DNA from: Methanocorpusculum sp.
GTDB taxonomy: Archaea > Halobacteriota > Methanomicrobia > Methanomicrobiales > Methanocorpusculaceae
Direction of reading: 5' to 3'
Assembly (NCBI RefSeq): GCF_030655665.1
Contig: NZ_JAUSPQ010000005.1
Location: forward strand, 17,756-81,755
DNA length: 64,000 bases
Positions 46,578-56,907 of this stretch are shown here, piece after piece. Made by a program: the position numbers and the translations under genes. The first letter of the stretch is position 1. Each line of letters begins with the position of its first letter. Below the pieces are notes generated by a model. That model was not told where the DNA came from, ran no database searches, and saw nothing but the letters and a program-made list of their open reading frames with translations.

Positions 46578-48358
46578 TGTCTCGCACCTCCGCGGTGGAT
46601 CGCGCCCGCCGGACAGATGTCCGCGCAAACGCCGCAGCCGGTACAAAGAGCGGTGATCTTTGCGGCGCCGGTCTCATCTGTCTCGATCGCCGGACAGCCG
46701 TACTTCAGGCAGGCTCCGCATTTTGTACACGCTTCCGCATCCACGACGTACCGGTTTCGTTTGATCCCGAGCCGTTTGTTCATGATAACGCAGGGCTGTT
46801 TGGCGATGATGACCTTCACCCCGGGTTTTTCCTTGGCTTCCCGGAGAGTGGCAAGAAGATAGGTCAGATCATACGGATCGACCGACTCCACATAAGAGAC
46901 CCCGCAGGCTCTCGCCAGTTCCTCGAGTGAGATCTTCGGTGACTCTTCGCCGGTCGCAGTCAGACCGGTGTTCGGGTTCGGCTGGTGGCCGGTCATGGCG
47001 GTGATCCGGTTATCCAGAATGATCACGACCTGATTCGTATTATTGTACACCGCGTTGATGAGCCCGTTCACTCCGGTGTGGAGGAAGGTCGAGTCGCCGA
47101 TCGTCGAGACCACGTCGGTTCCCGGGCAGGAGTGGGCAATGCCCGAGCCGACCGTGATCGAAGCTCCCATACAGATCGTCGTGTCGACGGCTCCGAGCTG
47201 GAGACCGAGCGTATAACAGCCGATGTCGGACGGGAACACGCCGTCTTTGAAGACCTTTTTTATTGCGTAAAAAACCGAGCGGTGGAGACATCCTGCACAG
47301 AGGATCGGCGGACGGACCGCAACCTGGGTCATTTCCGGTGAGGCAGGGAAGGTGTTTTTCGCAAAACCGACCTTTTCAAATGCTCCGGCGATCAGGGCGG
47401 GGGAGTATTCTCCCTCATGAGGGAGATAACCGTCAAGTTTTCCATGAACGATCGTCGAGGACGCGGCCTGGAGTGCCGCTTCTTCGATGACCGGCATAAG
47501 CTCTTCCACAACGAGGACCTCGGTGTGCTGAGCAAGGATGCCCAGAAGCCAGTTCCGGTCGATCGGATATGCACTGATTTTGATGAACGAAACGTCATCC
47601 GGGATGATCTCCTCGACATAGGAGATGGAAATTCCTCCGGCGATAACCGCCTTTTTCCCGCGGATCTCTGCAGAGTTGAGACCTGCCTCCACTAAGTATT
47701 TTGCGACCTCTGGCTGTTTTTTCGTGAGGATCGCATGAAGGGGACGGGTGTTTGCCGGGATCACGACGTACTGCTTCGGGTTCTTGACAAACTCGCCTTT
47801 CCGGGTTGAAGGAGTCGGCGTACCGAGAGTCACATCACCCTTTGAGTGGCAGATCCTCGTGGTTGGACGAAGAAGAACGGGGAGAGAGAACTTTTCGGAG
47901 AGTTCGAATGCGGTTTTCGTAAAGTCATGCGCTTCCTGAGCGGAAGAGGGATCCAGACACGGGATCTGGGCAAACTTCGCATACATCCTCGAGTCCTGTT
48001 CGTTCTGCGAACTGTGCGCGAAGGGATCGTCAGCCGATAGAACCACAAACCCACCTTTCGTCCCGGTGTAGGCCGAGGTCATAAGAGGATCCGCCGCGAC
48101 ATTCAAACCGACATGCTTCATCGTCACAATCGACCGAAGGCCGCACCAGCTTGCAGCCAGAGCATTTTCGAACGCGACTTTTTCGTTAACTGACCATTCT
48201 ACGTAGTACCAGGGATCTTTTCCGGCACGCAGTCGGTCAACTACCTCGGATGACGGGGTCCCGGGATACCCGGAAACAAAGTCAACGCCCGCTTCGAGAC
48301 AAGCATGGGCTATAGCGTCATTTCCAAGGAGGTATTTCTTGGGTGTCTCATCTGCCAT
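46574..48358 (-). CDS. iorA: Indolepyruvate ferredoxin oxidoreductase alpha subunit
   Basis: 594 aa. N-terminal pyrimidine-binding domain, a TPP-binding domain (GDSTFLHTGVNGLINAVYNN), and two C-terminal [4Fe-4S] motifs, CTKCGACLKYGCP and CTGCGVCADICP. It is transcribed before iorB. The ferredoxin partner could be that of the Ech hydrogenase. Confidence 0.96.
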   Translation of the reverse strand: MADETPKKYLLGNDAIAHACLEAGVDFVSGYPGTPSSEVVDRLRAGKDPWYYVEWSVNEKVAFENALAASWCGLRSIVTMKHVGLNVAADPLMTSAYTGTKGGFVVLSADDPFAHSSQNEQDSRMYAKFAQIPCLDPSSAQEAHDFTKTAFELSEKFSLPVLLRPTTRICHSKGDVTLGTPTPSTRKGEFVKNPKQYVVIPANTRPLHAILTKKQPEVAKYLVEAGLNSAEIRGKKAVIAGGISISYVEEIIPDDVSFIKISAYPIDRNWLLGILAQHTEVLVVEELMPVIEEAALQAASSTIVHGKLDGYLPHEGEYSPALIAGAFEKVGFAKNTFPASPEMTQVAVRPPILCAGCLHRSVFYAIKKVFKDGVFPSDIGCYTLGLQLGAVDTTICMGASITVGSGIAHSCPGTDVVSTIGDSTFLHTGVNGLINAVYNNTNQVVIILDNRITAMTGHQPNPNTGLTATGEESPKISLEELARACGVSYVESVDPYDLTYLLATLREAKEKPGVKVIIAKQPCVIMNKRLGIKRNRYVVDAEACTKCGACLKYGCPAIETDETGAAKITALCTGCGVCADICPAGAIHRGGARQ

Positions 48359-48426
48359 ATCTCCATAATGTTTGGCATGATAAGAGAATAAGGCTACGTC
48401 AGAGGCAGGAAATGGATTTCAGAACC

Positions 48427-48437
48427 TATTTATATGG
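48427..48437 (+). promoter_or_regulatory. TATA box of tRNA-Ile
   Basis: TATTTATATGG about 30 bases before the tRNA 5' end. Confidence 0.5.
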
Positions 48438-48464
48438 CAACATCCTATGTAGTAAGGTAAAAGG

Positions 48465-48538
48465 GGGCCCGTAGCATAGCTAGGTGGTGCGCCCGGCTGA
48501 TAACCGGGAGGTCATGAGTTCGAATCTCATCGGGCCCA
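48465..48538 (+). tRNA. tRNA-Ile (GAT)
   Basis: 74 nt cloverleaf: acceptor GGGCCCG/CGGGCCC with discriminator A, anticodon stem CCCGG/CCGGG around loop CTGATAA giving anticodon GAT at 48499-48501, and T-loop GTTCGAATC. No CCA is encoded, so it is added later. It stands alone, not in the rRNA operon. Confidence 0.95.
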
Positions 48539-48649
48539 CTATTTTTCTGATTTTTGTTGTGTTTCTGTGATCCTGGTTTCTGTTTCTGCAACGCGTGCGC
48601 TTCCATAAACGTATCGAAAAAAGAGAACAGGTTTTGGGTATGACCGTGT

Positions 48650-49186
48650 TCAGGTCGTTTTCTGCTGAAGAAAGCCGAGGGTCAGACTGAGTGCGTCGAG
48701 GAGATCCTCTTCCGCGAGGGAGTAATCCCGGATCGCCGAGAAGAGCATGTACAGGATATCGTAGCCGTAGAAAGCAAGAGCATCTTCCGTTGAAAGGGGC
48801 GAGGCATAGGTATCGACCACAAAACCGTCGGTCGAGAACATCAGTTCATAAAGGACACCCTTTTCCGATGCCACACAGAACTGCTGAGTGACCTGTTTTT
48901 TGGGATCATCCGGCCGGAAACTTACGGGGGTCTCGGATTTCCCGAGGATGATCATTTTGTCAGGGTAATACATCTGGTCGTAGAGATCCCCTTTGGCATC
49001 CTGTTTTGCTTTCTGCAGGAAAAGTGAGCCAACTGCCTGTACCACCGGAACAACGGCCGAGATCATATTTTCGAGAAGGACCTTGTCCTCCTTAACGATC
49101 AGGTCAGCGGTATCCTGCTGTTTTGCTTTTGTTTCTTTGATGACATCCAGGAGACGGTCAAATCCCTGTTCTACAATAGGGTCCAT
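48650..49186 (-). CDS. Hypothetical soluble protein
   Basis: 178 aa without a recognised family. Its first ~65 residues are helical, with a short hydrophobic stretch MISAVVPVVQAVGSLFL; the remainder mixes strands and acidic helices. No Cys cluster or catalytic motif is visible. It is a single gene between tRNA-Ile and the AEC transporter. Reading frame length and composition support it as real. Confidence 0.7.
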   Translation of the reverse strand: MDPIVEQGFDRLLDVIKETKAKQQDTADLIVKEDKVLLENMISAVVPVVQAVGSLFLQKAKQDAKGDLYDQMYYPDKMIILGKSETPVSFRPDDPKKQVTQQFCVASEKGVLYELMFSTDGFVVDTYASPLSTEDALAFYGYDILYMLFSAIRDYSLAEEDLLDALSLTLGFLQQKTT

Positions 49187-49250
49187 ACAGTATAGTTTGA
49201 CCGTCCCGATAGATTAACTACGTGCCTTGTGCTATCTGTATACAAGAATA

Positions 49251-50183
49251 ATGGATTATTTCATCGCCCTGAACCAGATTCTCATCCTGTTTCTTTTGAT
49301 AGGAGTCGGATACTTTGCACGAAGGATCAAGATTTTGAACGACGCTTCCGTCTCTTCCCTCTCGAAGTTCCTTCTGCATATCTGTATTCCTGCGATGGTG
49401 ATCTTCTCGATGCAGATTCCTTTCACGAACGAAGTTCTCATGAAGGGGGAGTATCTGATTTTAGCAGCGTTTGCTTACTACGGGGTTGCGTTTCTGGTTG
49501 CCTGGTTCGCTCCCATTCTGATGCGGGCAAAAAAGGAAGAGTACGGCGTATTCCGGTTCATGCTCATGTTCTCGAACTCGATGTTCATGGGATTCCCGAT
49601 CCTTGCGATGCTGTATGGACAGGACGCGATTTTTTATGCGGCGATCTTTAATATTCCCTTTACCATACTGACGTACTCGGTCGGCATATGGCTCCTGAGA
49701 GCACAGGAGAAAGATAACGGGAAGATCTCGTTCGATCCGAAACTCCTGTTAAATCCGGCGTTTCTTTCAACGATCCTGGGACTGATCTTCTTCCTGACGT
49801 CGTTTTCGATCCCTGACCCCATTTACAGTTCTCTGGAGCTGCTGAACAATGTTACGACACCGCTCTCTCTGGTAGTGACGGGCGGGTTCCTCGCCCAGCT
49901 GAAGTTTGCCGCGATCTTCAAAAATGTCCGGCAGTATATCGTTGCGGCGATCCGTCTTCTGGGTATGCCGACCCTGATATATCTGATCTTCTCGCAGTTC
50001 ATCGACGACCCCCTGATTCTGGGAATCATCGTGGTAACGGCAGGGATGCCGGCGGCAGTAAATACAGTGCTGCTTGCAGAGGAACATAAAGCTCATCCAG
50101 ATATTGCGGCCCAGGGTATCTGTATCTCAACGCTGCTCTGTCTGGTGACCCTACCACTCTTGGCGGTGTTTTTGACAGGGTGA
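49251..50183 (+). CDS. AEC-family transporter (auxin efflux carrier-like)
   Basis: 310 aa from ATG 49251, the start that gives a typical N-terminal helix. About ten membrane segments; typical features RRIKILNDASVSSLSKFLLHICIP, FSNSMFMGFPI and GMPAAVNTVLLAEE. Bacterial relatives include malate and other organic acid carriers; the substrate here is unknown. Convergent with the aro operon end. Confidence 0.88.
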   Translation: MDYFIALNQILILFLLIGVGYFARRIKILNDASVSSLSKFLLHICIPAMVIFSMQIPFTNEVLMKGEYLILAAFAYYGVAFLVAWFAPILMRAKKEEYGVFRFMLMFSNSMFMGFPILAMLYGQDAIFYAAIFNIPFTILTYSVGIWLLRAQEKDNGKISFDPKLLLNPAFLSTILGLIFFLTSFSIPDPIYSSLELLNNVTTPLSLVVTGGFLAQLKFAAIFKNVRQYIVAAIRLLGMPTLIYLIFSQFIDDPLILGIIVVTAGMPAAVNTVLLAEEHKAHPDIAAQGICISTLLCLVTLPLLAVFLTG

Positions 50184-50219
50184 GATAGGGGACACGTAAA
50201 AAAGAGGAAACGTTCCTGA

Positions 50220-51275
50220 TTATTGTTCAGAATACCAGGCGGCACCCTCATGCATTTTCGCTATGAAGGTATCCTTCCCGGAACGCCGGAGTTCCAAAAG
50301 AGCGTCCAGAAGATTTTGAACCGCCACTTCACTATAGGGGTTCTCTCTCTGGATAGAATAATAGAGTGCTCCGTTCTCCCGGGAAACCTCTTTGGATACA
50401 GCAATCTGTCTGGAAAACGTTGTCGATGCCGCGGTACAGAGTGTTTCGAAAGGAAAACCGCTTTTGACAAGTGCCCCGCTGAAAGCAAGATTTACCGCAT
50501 GGGAAAGGCCGAGGACGTAAGCAGCGATCGGATCGTGCTCCTCAACTTCCATTCGAAGAATAGTCCCGCCGCTGAAAAAACCTGCCACTTCATCCACAGC
50601 AGCGCTGTTTCCAGAAGAACACACGATGATGTTTCTGCCGGCGATTGAGGCGGCACCCGGTCCAAACATTGGATGGACTGAACATATCCTGACTCCGGAC
50701 GCTGCCGCGTTGCGGAGAACCGGTATGATTGGAGTTTTCACCGAGAGAATATCAAAGATGAGGGCATCTTTCTTCTCTGAAAGAACCTCCTTGATGATTC
50801 CTGCAGAGATACCTATCGGCGTCGATACGACAATGACATCGGCATCTCTGCACCCGGATGGAATATCCATTACGGGATACTGTGACTCTTCTGTGCAAAC
50901 ATCATTGATAGTTACGATGTGACCTCTCTCCGCAAAAAATGCTGAGAGCCATCTGCCCATACCGCCGTTTCCCCCTATAATGAAAATCTTCCGGGGAACA
51001 GCACGGCGAGGTATCCTTCCCTGCACGTCAACAGATTCATCGATAACCGCCCGGGCGATCCGTGCGGCCGCCTCTGGGCTCACTCCGAAACCTTTCCCGG
51101 CGTCAACATACCTTTGGACGACGTTTTTTTCGACGGCGGGAACCACGACCTCCTTGTTCGCTGCTGCCTTTTTCTCGCCGATCACCAGAGCGATTTTATT
51201 CCGGCGGCCAACCAGTTCCATGATCTCGCGGTCGATCGACGCCAGTTCATCCCTGAACCCGTCAATTTCAGACAA
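50220..51275 (-). CDS. tyrA: Fused chorismate mutase / prephenate dehydrogenase
   Basis: 351 aa. An AroQ-type chorismate mutase domain (RDELASIDREIMELVGRR) spans about residues 5-90, followed by a Rossmann prephenate dehydrogenase (FIIGGNGGMGRWLSAFFAERG and HPMFGPGA). Both steps from chorismate to hydroxyphenylpyruvate are in one protein. The start is TTG 51275, placed 4 bases after an AGGAGGA site inside the aroC end; a more upstream TTG (51305) overlaps aroC by 38 bases without a Shine-Dalgarno. Last gene of the aro operon. Confidence 0.9.
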   Translation of the reverse strand: MSEIDGFRDELASIDREIMELVGRRNKIALVIGEKKAAANKEVVVPAVEKNVVQRYVDAGKGFGVSPEAAARIARAVIDESVDVQGRIPRRAVPRKIFIIGGNGGMGRWLSAFFAERGHIVTINDVCTEESQYPVMDIPSGCRDADVIVVSTPIGISAGIIKEVLSEKKDALIFDILSVKTPIIPVLRNAAASGVRICSVHPMFGPGAASIAGRNIIVCSSGNSAAVDEVAGFFSGGTILRMEVEEHDPIAAYVLGLSHAVNLAFSGALVKSGFPFETLCTAASTTFSRQIAVSKEVSRENGALYYSIQRENPYSEVAVQNLLDALLELRRSGKDTFIAKMHEGAAWYSEQ

Positions 51276-52341
51276 GAAATCCTCCTCTGAGTGCAAGATC
51301 TGCAAGCGTGAACACAGTCATCGCCTCAACAACAATCGCTCCCCTGTTCGCGATACAGGGGTCGTGGCGTCCTTTCACCGAAAGATCCACATTTTCCCGG
51401 ATCACCAGATCCACGCTCATCTGCTGTTTTGCGATCGAAGGAGTCGGTTTGAATGCCACTGAAAAATCCAGAACGCCGCCGCTCGCCATCCCGCCAAGGA
51501 CCCCGCCAGCATGATTCGTCAGCGTGACGACGGAATCTCCCTGAAAACGGTAGGCATCGTTGTTCCCGGATCCGCGAAGACCTGCGGCGGCAAACCCCTC
51601 GCCAAATCCGATAGCCTTCACACCGGGAATGGCGAAAACCGCTTTGGAGATCTCGCCGTCGAGCGTGTCAAAAAACGGCTCGCCAAGACCTGCAGGCAGA
51701 CCCGCGGCAAAGCACCGGACGATTCCGCCGACACTGTCCCCCTCCGATTTCGCGGTGAGGATCTCGGTTCTCATCCGGCTCTCGATGTCGGAAGACATTG
51801 CCCGAAGCGGATTGATCCGTGACCTCGTCAGCACATCGGCAGGATCGTAGGTATTTGTATCGATGACGCTTCCGATGCGGGTAACGTATGAACCGACGGA
51901 AATCCCCGCACTGCCGATCAGATCCCGGAGAAGAGCACCTGCCGCAACGAGAGGCGTCGTCATTCTGCCGGAAAACATCCCGCCCCCCCGGATATCATGA
52001 GCCGAACCGTATTTACAGACCGCTGGGTAATCGGCATGACCCGGCCGGGGAACACGGCGGAGCTGTTCATAATCCGAACTCCGGGTATTGCTGTTTGAAA
52101 AGGTGATCACGACCGGGGATCCGGTGGTAGTTCCATTCACGACACCGGATATCTCCGGGATATCCGTCTCCACACGCTGAGTTCCAATACCTTCGGATGG
52201 TTTCCTGAGTGCAAGATCAGCCGTGATGAGATCCTCATTCACGGGAAAACCGGGAGGAATCCCGTCAATGATACAACCGATACGGCTGTCATGACTCGCC
52301 CCGAACAACGTGAGTGTTAGCGCTTCTCCAATTCGATTCAT
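51268..52341 (-). CDS. aroC: Chorismate synthase
   Basis: 357 aa FMN-dependent enzyme. Typical segments are FGASHDSRIGCIIDG, RRVPRPGHADYPAV, DIRGGGMFSGR and GGVLGGMASGG. It removes phosphate from EPSP to give chorismate. It overlaps aroA and tyrA in the operon. Confidence 0.97.
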   Translation of the reverse strand: MNRIGEALTLTLFGASHDSRIGCIIDGIPPGFPVNEDLITADLALRKPSEGIGTQRVETDIPEISGVVNGTTTGSPVVITFSNSNTRSSDYEQLRRVPRPGHADYPAVCKYGSAHDIRGGGMFSGRMTTPLVAAGALLRDLIGSAGISVGSYVTRIGSVIDTNTYDPADVLTRSRINPLRAMSSDIESRMRTEILTAKSEGDSVGGIVRCFAAGLPAGLGEPFFDTLDGEISKAVFAIPGVKAIGFGEGFAAAGLRGSGNNDAYRFQGDSVVTLTNHAGGVLGGMASGGVLDFSVAFKPTPSIAKQQMSVDLVIRENVDLSVKGRHDPCIANRGAIVVEAMTVFTLADLALRGGFLV

Positions 52342-53606
52342 TCTTCCCTCATATCTGCACCGAGTCTCTGCATATCTCTGACAAAACCCGGGTAAGACAC
52401 TGCACAGCAGCCGGCATCGTCGATGATGGTCTGACCATCTGCGATAAGTCCGGCGACCGCTGCAGCCATCATTATACGGTGGTCGCCAAAGGTAGTAACA
52501 TTTGTCCCGGAAAGGTCAGCCTGACCCGTAATAATGCATCCGTCTTCGGTCTCTTGGATGTCAGCACCCATAGACCTGAGGAAACGGGCGGTGGACATGA
52601 TCCGGTCGCTTTCCTTGAATCTGAGATGGGCCGCTCCGTATAATCTGCTGGTACCGTTTGCCTGACTTGCGAGGACCGCGATGATGGAAAACAGATCGGG
52701 GGCGTTCGCGAGATCGATGTCTGCTGACGTCAAGTCCGCTTTTCTGACCGTGACCTTTTCACCATCACGAATGACCACTGCCCCGAATGTTTCAAGAATA
52801 GAGATCACGACCTGATCACCCTGCGGATCGGCCGGGTCGAGTCCGGAAACGGTGATTTCGCCGGTGAGTGCCGCCGCCGCAAACAGAAATGCGGCCGATG
52901 AGTAGTCGCCCCCAACCTGAACATCCACCGGAGAAAAGACCTGACCGGAACGGACAAGATACCCGTCATCGGTTGTCTCGACCGAGACACCGTGCTTTTT
53001 CATGGCAGAAATCGTCATGTTCACGTAGGGTTTTGAAGTGAGGGAGGTAGTCAGATGGATGTTTGTATCTGTTTTACCAAGCGGAGCAGATATCAGCAGG
53101 GCAGAGATAAATTGAGAACTGACATCTCCGCGAATATGCACCTCGCCGCCGGACGCCGGTCCCGTAATGGTGAACGGAGCACAGCCATTTTCGGAAGTTA
53201 CCCCGGCTCCGAGCTCTGAGAGGGCATCAAGCAGCGGCTTCATCGGACGGGAACACAGCGAAGAGTCGCCGGTGAATCCGGTCGTTCCCTCCAGATGCGA
53301 TGCGATACCAGCAAGCATTCGGATGGATGTTCCCGAGTTTTTGCAGTTTATCACAGTGCCTTTGGGGAGCGGGACGTGCAGATCACCACCCATAATCGTG
53401 ATTCTGTCATCTGATATGCAGACGTTTGCTCCAAGGGCTTGGACCGCATCAAGGGTCGCAAGAGTGTCTTCTCCCAGAAGAGGAGAAAGAACAACAGACT
53501 TTCCTTTCGAAAGACCCGCAAGGAGAAATGCACGGTGCGTATGACTTTTAGAGGGAGGAGCACAGACCTGTCCCGAGATCCGTGATGAGGATACGATAAG
53601 TTTCAT
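52338..53606 (-). CDS. aroA: 3-phosphoshikimate 1-carboxyvinyltransferase (EPSP synthase)
   Basis: 422 aa from ATG 53606; the frame continues upstream inside aroK but only the ATG gives the family start. Signature motifs are PPSKSHTHRAFLLAGL, NSGTSIRMLAGIA, and RFKESDRI. It sits 1 base after aroK. Confidence 0.96.
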   Translation of the reverse strand: MKLIVSSSRISGQVCAPPSKSHTHRAFLLAGLSKGKSVVLSPLLGEDTLATLDAVQALGANVCISDDRITIMGGDLHVPLPKGTVINCKNSGTSIRMLAGIASHLEGTTGFTGDSSLCSRPMKPLLDALSELGAGVTSENGCAPFTITGPASGGEVHIRGDVSSQFISALLISAPLGKTDTNIHLTTSLTSKPYVNMTISAMKKHGVSVETTDDGYLVRSGQVFSPVDVQVGGDYSSAAFLFAAAALTGEITVSGLDPADPQGDQVVISILETFGAVVIRDGEKVTVRKADLTSADIDLANAPDLFSIIAVLASQANGTSRLYGAAHLRFKESDRIMSTARFLRSMGADIQETEDGCIITGQADLSGTNVTTFGDHRIMMAAAVAGLIADGQTIIDDAGCCAVSYPGFVRDMQRLGADMREE

Positions 53607-53607
53607 T

Positions 53608-54450
53608 TCACACCCCGTTCCTGATATTCGCGATAAGGATATCCTCCCGTCCGAACCGGTCAAGAAACTCTTCAAGCCCGTCCGTTGGAACAAGGATCCC
53701 GGTGGCGGGACCAGTTCCGGAAAGTCCGGCGGCAACTGCCCCGCAGGAGAGGGCCTTGTCCGCGATCTCCGGAGTAATACCGATCGCTTCACAGGTACAT
53801 CTTCCATTTACATACATCGCTGAAAAAACATCTCCTTCGACCGCCATATCGTAAGCGGCTGAAACCATTTCACACATTTCACGCATCTTCTCGCTCGGAA
53901 ATGCGGATTTCCGAATCTGGAACGGCGGGATATGGATCACGGCCGTGTAGCCTGCGGGCATCGGGCGGCGGAGCAGAAGTTCGCGTTTCAGATTGTCGGT
54001 GAATACAAGACCGCCGAGCTGACAGGCGCAGGCATCATCAAATGCCCCGGTTATACTAACACCCGCCTTTATTGCGGCCGTAGCGCCGATTCTGCCGATC
54101 TCCAACGGATCGATACGAACACCGAGAGCCGCGGTGGTGGCCGAAATAATAGCATTCGCTGCGGAACTGCTGCTTTTCAGGCCCTGAGATATGGGAATAT
54201 TCGAGGTGGTCCTAATCACCGCACCGTTCATTCCCGCGTCGGGATACCGCTGAAGTACCTCCTCAACGGAGAAACGGGCGAGGGAGACAGACTCGGTTGG
54301 GTGACCGTCGATCTCAACGGAAAACTCTTTTTCCGGAATGAGCTGGACGGTCGCCTCGGTTTTGAGATCGATTCCAAAGGCCCCCCCTTTTCCGGTAGAG
54401 ATCGCATTGATTACCGAGAGAGCACCGTAGGACACGCCTTTCCCGATCAT
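53608..54450 (-). CDS. aroK: Archaeal shikimate kinase (GHMP family)
   Basis: 280 aa GHMP kinase, unrelated to bacterial AroK. The ATP-binding motif is ISQGLKSSSSAANAI, and the C-terminal GTGPATG loop is present. It phosphorylates shikimate. The gene overlaps aroDE by four bases. Confidence 0.95.
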   Translation of the reverse strand: MIGKGVSYGALSVINAISTGKGGAFGIDLKTEATVQLIPEKEFSVEIDGHPTESVSLARFSVEEVLQRYPDAGMNGAVIRTTSNIPISQGLKSSSSAANAIISATTAALGVRIDPLEIGRIGATAAIKAGVSITGAFDDACACQLGGLVFTDNLKRELLLRRPMPAGYTAVIHIPPFQIRKSAFPSEKMREMCEMVSAAYDMAVEGDVFSAMYVNGRCTCEAIGITPEIADKALSCGAVAAGLSGTGPATGILVPTDGLEEFLDRFGREDILIANIRNGV

Positions 54451-55868
54451 GCCGCCCTCGCTTCGAATGCTTTTCTCATCACATCCCGGTCAGGGATGAT
54501 CCCCGTCCAGAGGGTGAATGATGCGGCGGCCTGTTCGATCAGCATGGTTTTTCCATTGATGCATGCCCGCACACCAGCTGCTTTTGCAGCAGCAAGGAGC
54601 GGAGTAATTTCCGGATCATAAATCATGTCCATGACGACAGTATCCTTGGTGAATACGGTATTCGGAACTGGAGAATGATTCTCAAACCCGCTCATGCCTG
54701 CCGGGGTTGCATTGAGAATGATCGTGTAATCAGGAGATAGCTCCCCCATTCTCACGACACGGGCACCAAACCTGCGGGCAAGTGTTTCTGCCCGGGAATG
54801 GGTCCTGTTAGTGATCGAAAGATGAGCTCCGGCAGCTTTGAGATACGCGGCGGCGGCCTTCGCTGCCCCTCCGGCTCCAATAATGAGTACCTCGGCACCC
54901 TTTGGATCCGCATCCACCGAAGCAAGCGACGCGGCGATTCCCAGGATGTCGGTATTATATCCCTCAAGACCGGCGGGAGAGTTTCGGATAGTATTCACTG
55001 CCCCGGCGGACTCCGCAAGAGGGTCGACCCTATTCAGAAAAGGGATAACAGATTCTTTATGGGGTATGGTTACATTCATGCCGGTGATCCGATATTTTTT
55101 GATAACATCCGGGATAAGGTGCAGCTCCTCCGGAGCTGACGGGATCTTCACATACCTGCCGGGGATCTTCGCAGCTTTGAATGCTGCGTTGTGAATTTCA
55201 GGTGAGGATGTGTGTGTCAAGGGGTATCCGATTACAGCAGTGATTAGCGGATTGGTGCCAACCCTGACAGACTCCTCTAACGTAATCTGACCCGGAGCTG
55301 ATGCCAGTTCCAGTCTTAAAGCACAGTAGTTGAGCATTGAACCAAGATCAGATGACCGGAGACGCGTGATCTCTCCGGCAGCTCCCATGCCTATGAGGAT
55401 AAATGGAGATTCCGTTTCTCTAAGAAAGGACGCGGCGGTCCAGACTGTAAGCAGATCGGCCGGTCCCCTCACCATGAATGCGGCTTTGGGGATCCCTGAA
55501 GAGTGGAGATCTTTGAAGATAGTGAGGATTTCATCCGCAGCGGGAGTTTTTTCAAAGTCATGATACGAACAGATGACCTGTTCTTTTGGAAACTGATTTC
55601 TCAGGACCGAATCTGATTCTATGTCGATGTACTTCGCACCCGACGCGAGAGCACGGAGGAAAATCTCCTTTCGCTCTTCGTCCAAAGGGGACCTGAGTGT
55701 GGCTACTGACGGGATCCCACACGCAAGAAAGGAGAGATCTCCCGGTATGACCGAGAAGGCATCAAGCCGGAATTCAAGAGCCTGCGCTCCTTTCAAGATC
55801 GCTTCTTCTACGAGGATCCGCGCTTCCTCTTCATCTTTCGCCACAATAACGGCACAATTCGCAGTCAT
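54447..55868 (-). CDS. Fused 3-dehydroquinate dehydratase / shikimate dehydrogenase
   Basis: 473 aa. The type I dehydratase (residues ~1-205) has the EFRLDAF start, active-site His in VICSYHDF and the Schiff-base Lys in GIPKAAFMV. The second half is shikimate dehydrogenase (VIGYPLTHTSSPEIHN, NVTIPHKE, GAGGAAKAA). Such AroD-AroE fusions occur in some methanogens. It converts dehydroquinate to shikimate in one chain. Confidence 0.96.
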   Translation of the reverse strand: MTANCAVIVAKDEEEARILVEEAILKGAQALEFRLDAFSVIPGDLSFLACGIPSVATLRSPLDEERKEIFLRALASGAKYIDIESDSVLRNQFPKEQVICSYHDFEKTPAADEILTIFKDLHSSGIPKAAFMVRGPADLLTVWTAASFLRETESPFILIGMGAAGEITRLRSSDLGSMLNYCALRLELASAPGQITLEESVRVGTNPLITAVIGYPLTHTSSPEIHNAAFKAAKIPGRYVKIPSAPEELHLIPDVIKKYRITGMNVTIPHKESVIPFLNRVDPLAESAGAVNTIRNSPAGLEGYNTDILGIAASLASVDADPKGAEVLIIGAGGAAKAAAAYLKAAGAHLSITNRTHSRAETLARRFGARVVRMGELSPDYTIILNATPAGMSGFENHSPVPNTVFTKDTVVMDMIYDPEITPLLAAAKAAGVRACINGKTMLIEQAAASFTLWTGIIPDRDVMRKAFEARAA

Positions 55869-56902
55869 TTTTCGCAGATCGTTTCCGCCATCGTATGTCC
55901 GAAGTGGCGGCCGCCGCTTTCAAGTCTGACATAGACCTGATCTCCAATCGAGAGATCAGAGACGGAAACCGCTCCCAAGGGCGTTCCAAGGCGTATGGTC
56001 TCGGCATTCTGCAGGACGACAGAGTAATTCTTTCCACCGGCATTTACCTCGATATAGAGCATAGGGCGGACCTCGATTTTGACTCTGCCGACATTCACGG
56101 TCCGCAGGCTCCCGTCAGGCATGCGGGAAAGCAGTTCATTCCCGCTGGATATCTCAGAGAGATATTTTGTCGTACCGTCTGGACAGAGAATGTATGAATG
56201 GACGGCCCCGGCGTTCACCCGGAAAGGACGCGAGTTCACGTACTCGCTTTCAAAACTTTCCGAGCAGACGAGGAAGAGACAGGAAGACTGAGAACCGATC
56301 AGCATACCTTCGCCCTGCTCAAGAAGCGAGCATGTATCGATACAAACCCGGTCCCCTAAAGAAAGGGTAGATATCCGGGTGATCACGGCAGTTTCCAGCT
56401 CGACTATGGGGTATTCAGCATTTCTTATCCCGGAAAATGCGGCGAGGTCGGCAGGCCCGTCCGGCGTGATGACGATACCATCAGAGCCCACCTCCATTGT
56501 TTGGAAAGCGAGACGAGCTTCTTCAGGGGTCTTCACGCAAATATATACACTCGTCTCGGCATTCTGGAACCTGGAGATGAGATTTTCTAGAGGGATGACC
56601 TTCCAGTTTTCGGGGGAGATGATCAGATTTGGAACGGCATTCTTCAGGCTGTACGCCTCCTCCATCTCCTCAGCACCAGTTAGATTCAGGAGAATCCCTA
56701 TCCGTTCACCGGAATACATGAGATTTTTGCCATCGGCTAGTATTGCAGTATATCTGCCGAGGTGGCTCAGTGCCTCATCTTCAGGTTTCAGGATGATATG
56801 GGTATACCCTGATTCCAGAGCTGAGGCGACGACGGCTTTTCGTTCGTCATAGGTCGGCAGATGGTCGGCACGGATCAGGATTGGAGGTAGTTGAACGGTC
56901 AT
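55865..56902 (-). CDS. 3-dehydroquinate synthase II (archaeal)
   Basis: 345 aa, the archaeal enzyme forming dehydroquinate by oxidative deamination of ADH instead of from DAHP. Family stretches are SLGDRVCIDTCSLLEQGEGMLIGSQ (part cited) and NAGAVHSYILCPDG. It overlaps the aroDE start and follows ADH synthase by five bases. Confidence 0.95.
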   Translation of the reverse strand: MTVQLPPILIRADHLPTYDERKAVVASALESGYTHIILKPEDEALSHLGRYTAILADGKNLMYSGERIGILLNLTGAEEMEEAYSLKNAVPNLIISPENWKVIPLENLISRFQNAETSVYICVKTPEEARLAFQTMEVGSDGIVITPDGPADLAAFSGIRNAEYPIVELETAVITRISTLSLGDRVCIDTCSLLEQGEGMLIGSQSSCLFLVCSESFESEYVNSRPFRVNAGAVHSYILCPDGTTKYLSEISSGNELLSRMPDGSLRTVNVGRVKIEVRPMLYIEVNAGGKNYSVVLQNAETIRLGTPLGAVSVSDLSIGDQVYVRLESGGRHFGHTMAETICEK

Positions 56903-56907
56903 TTATT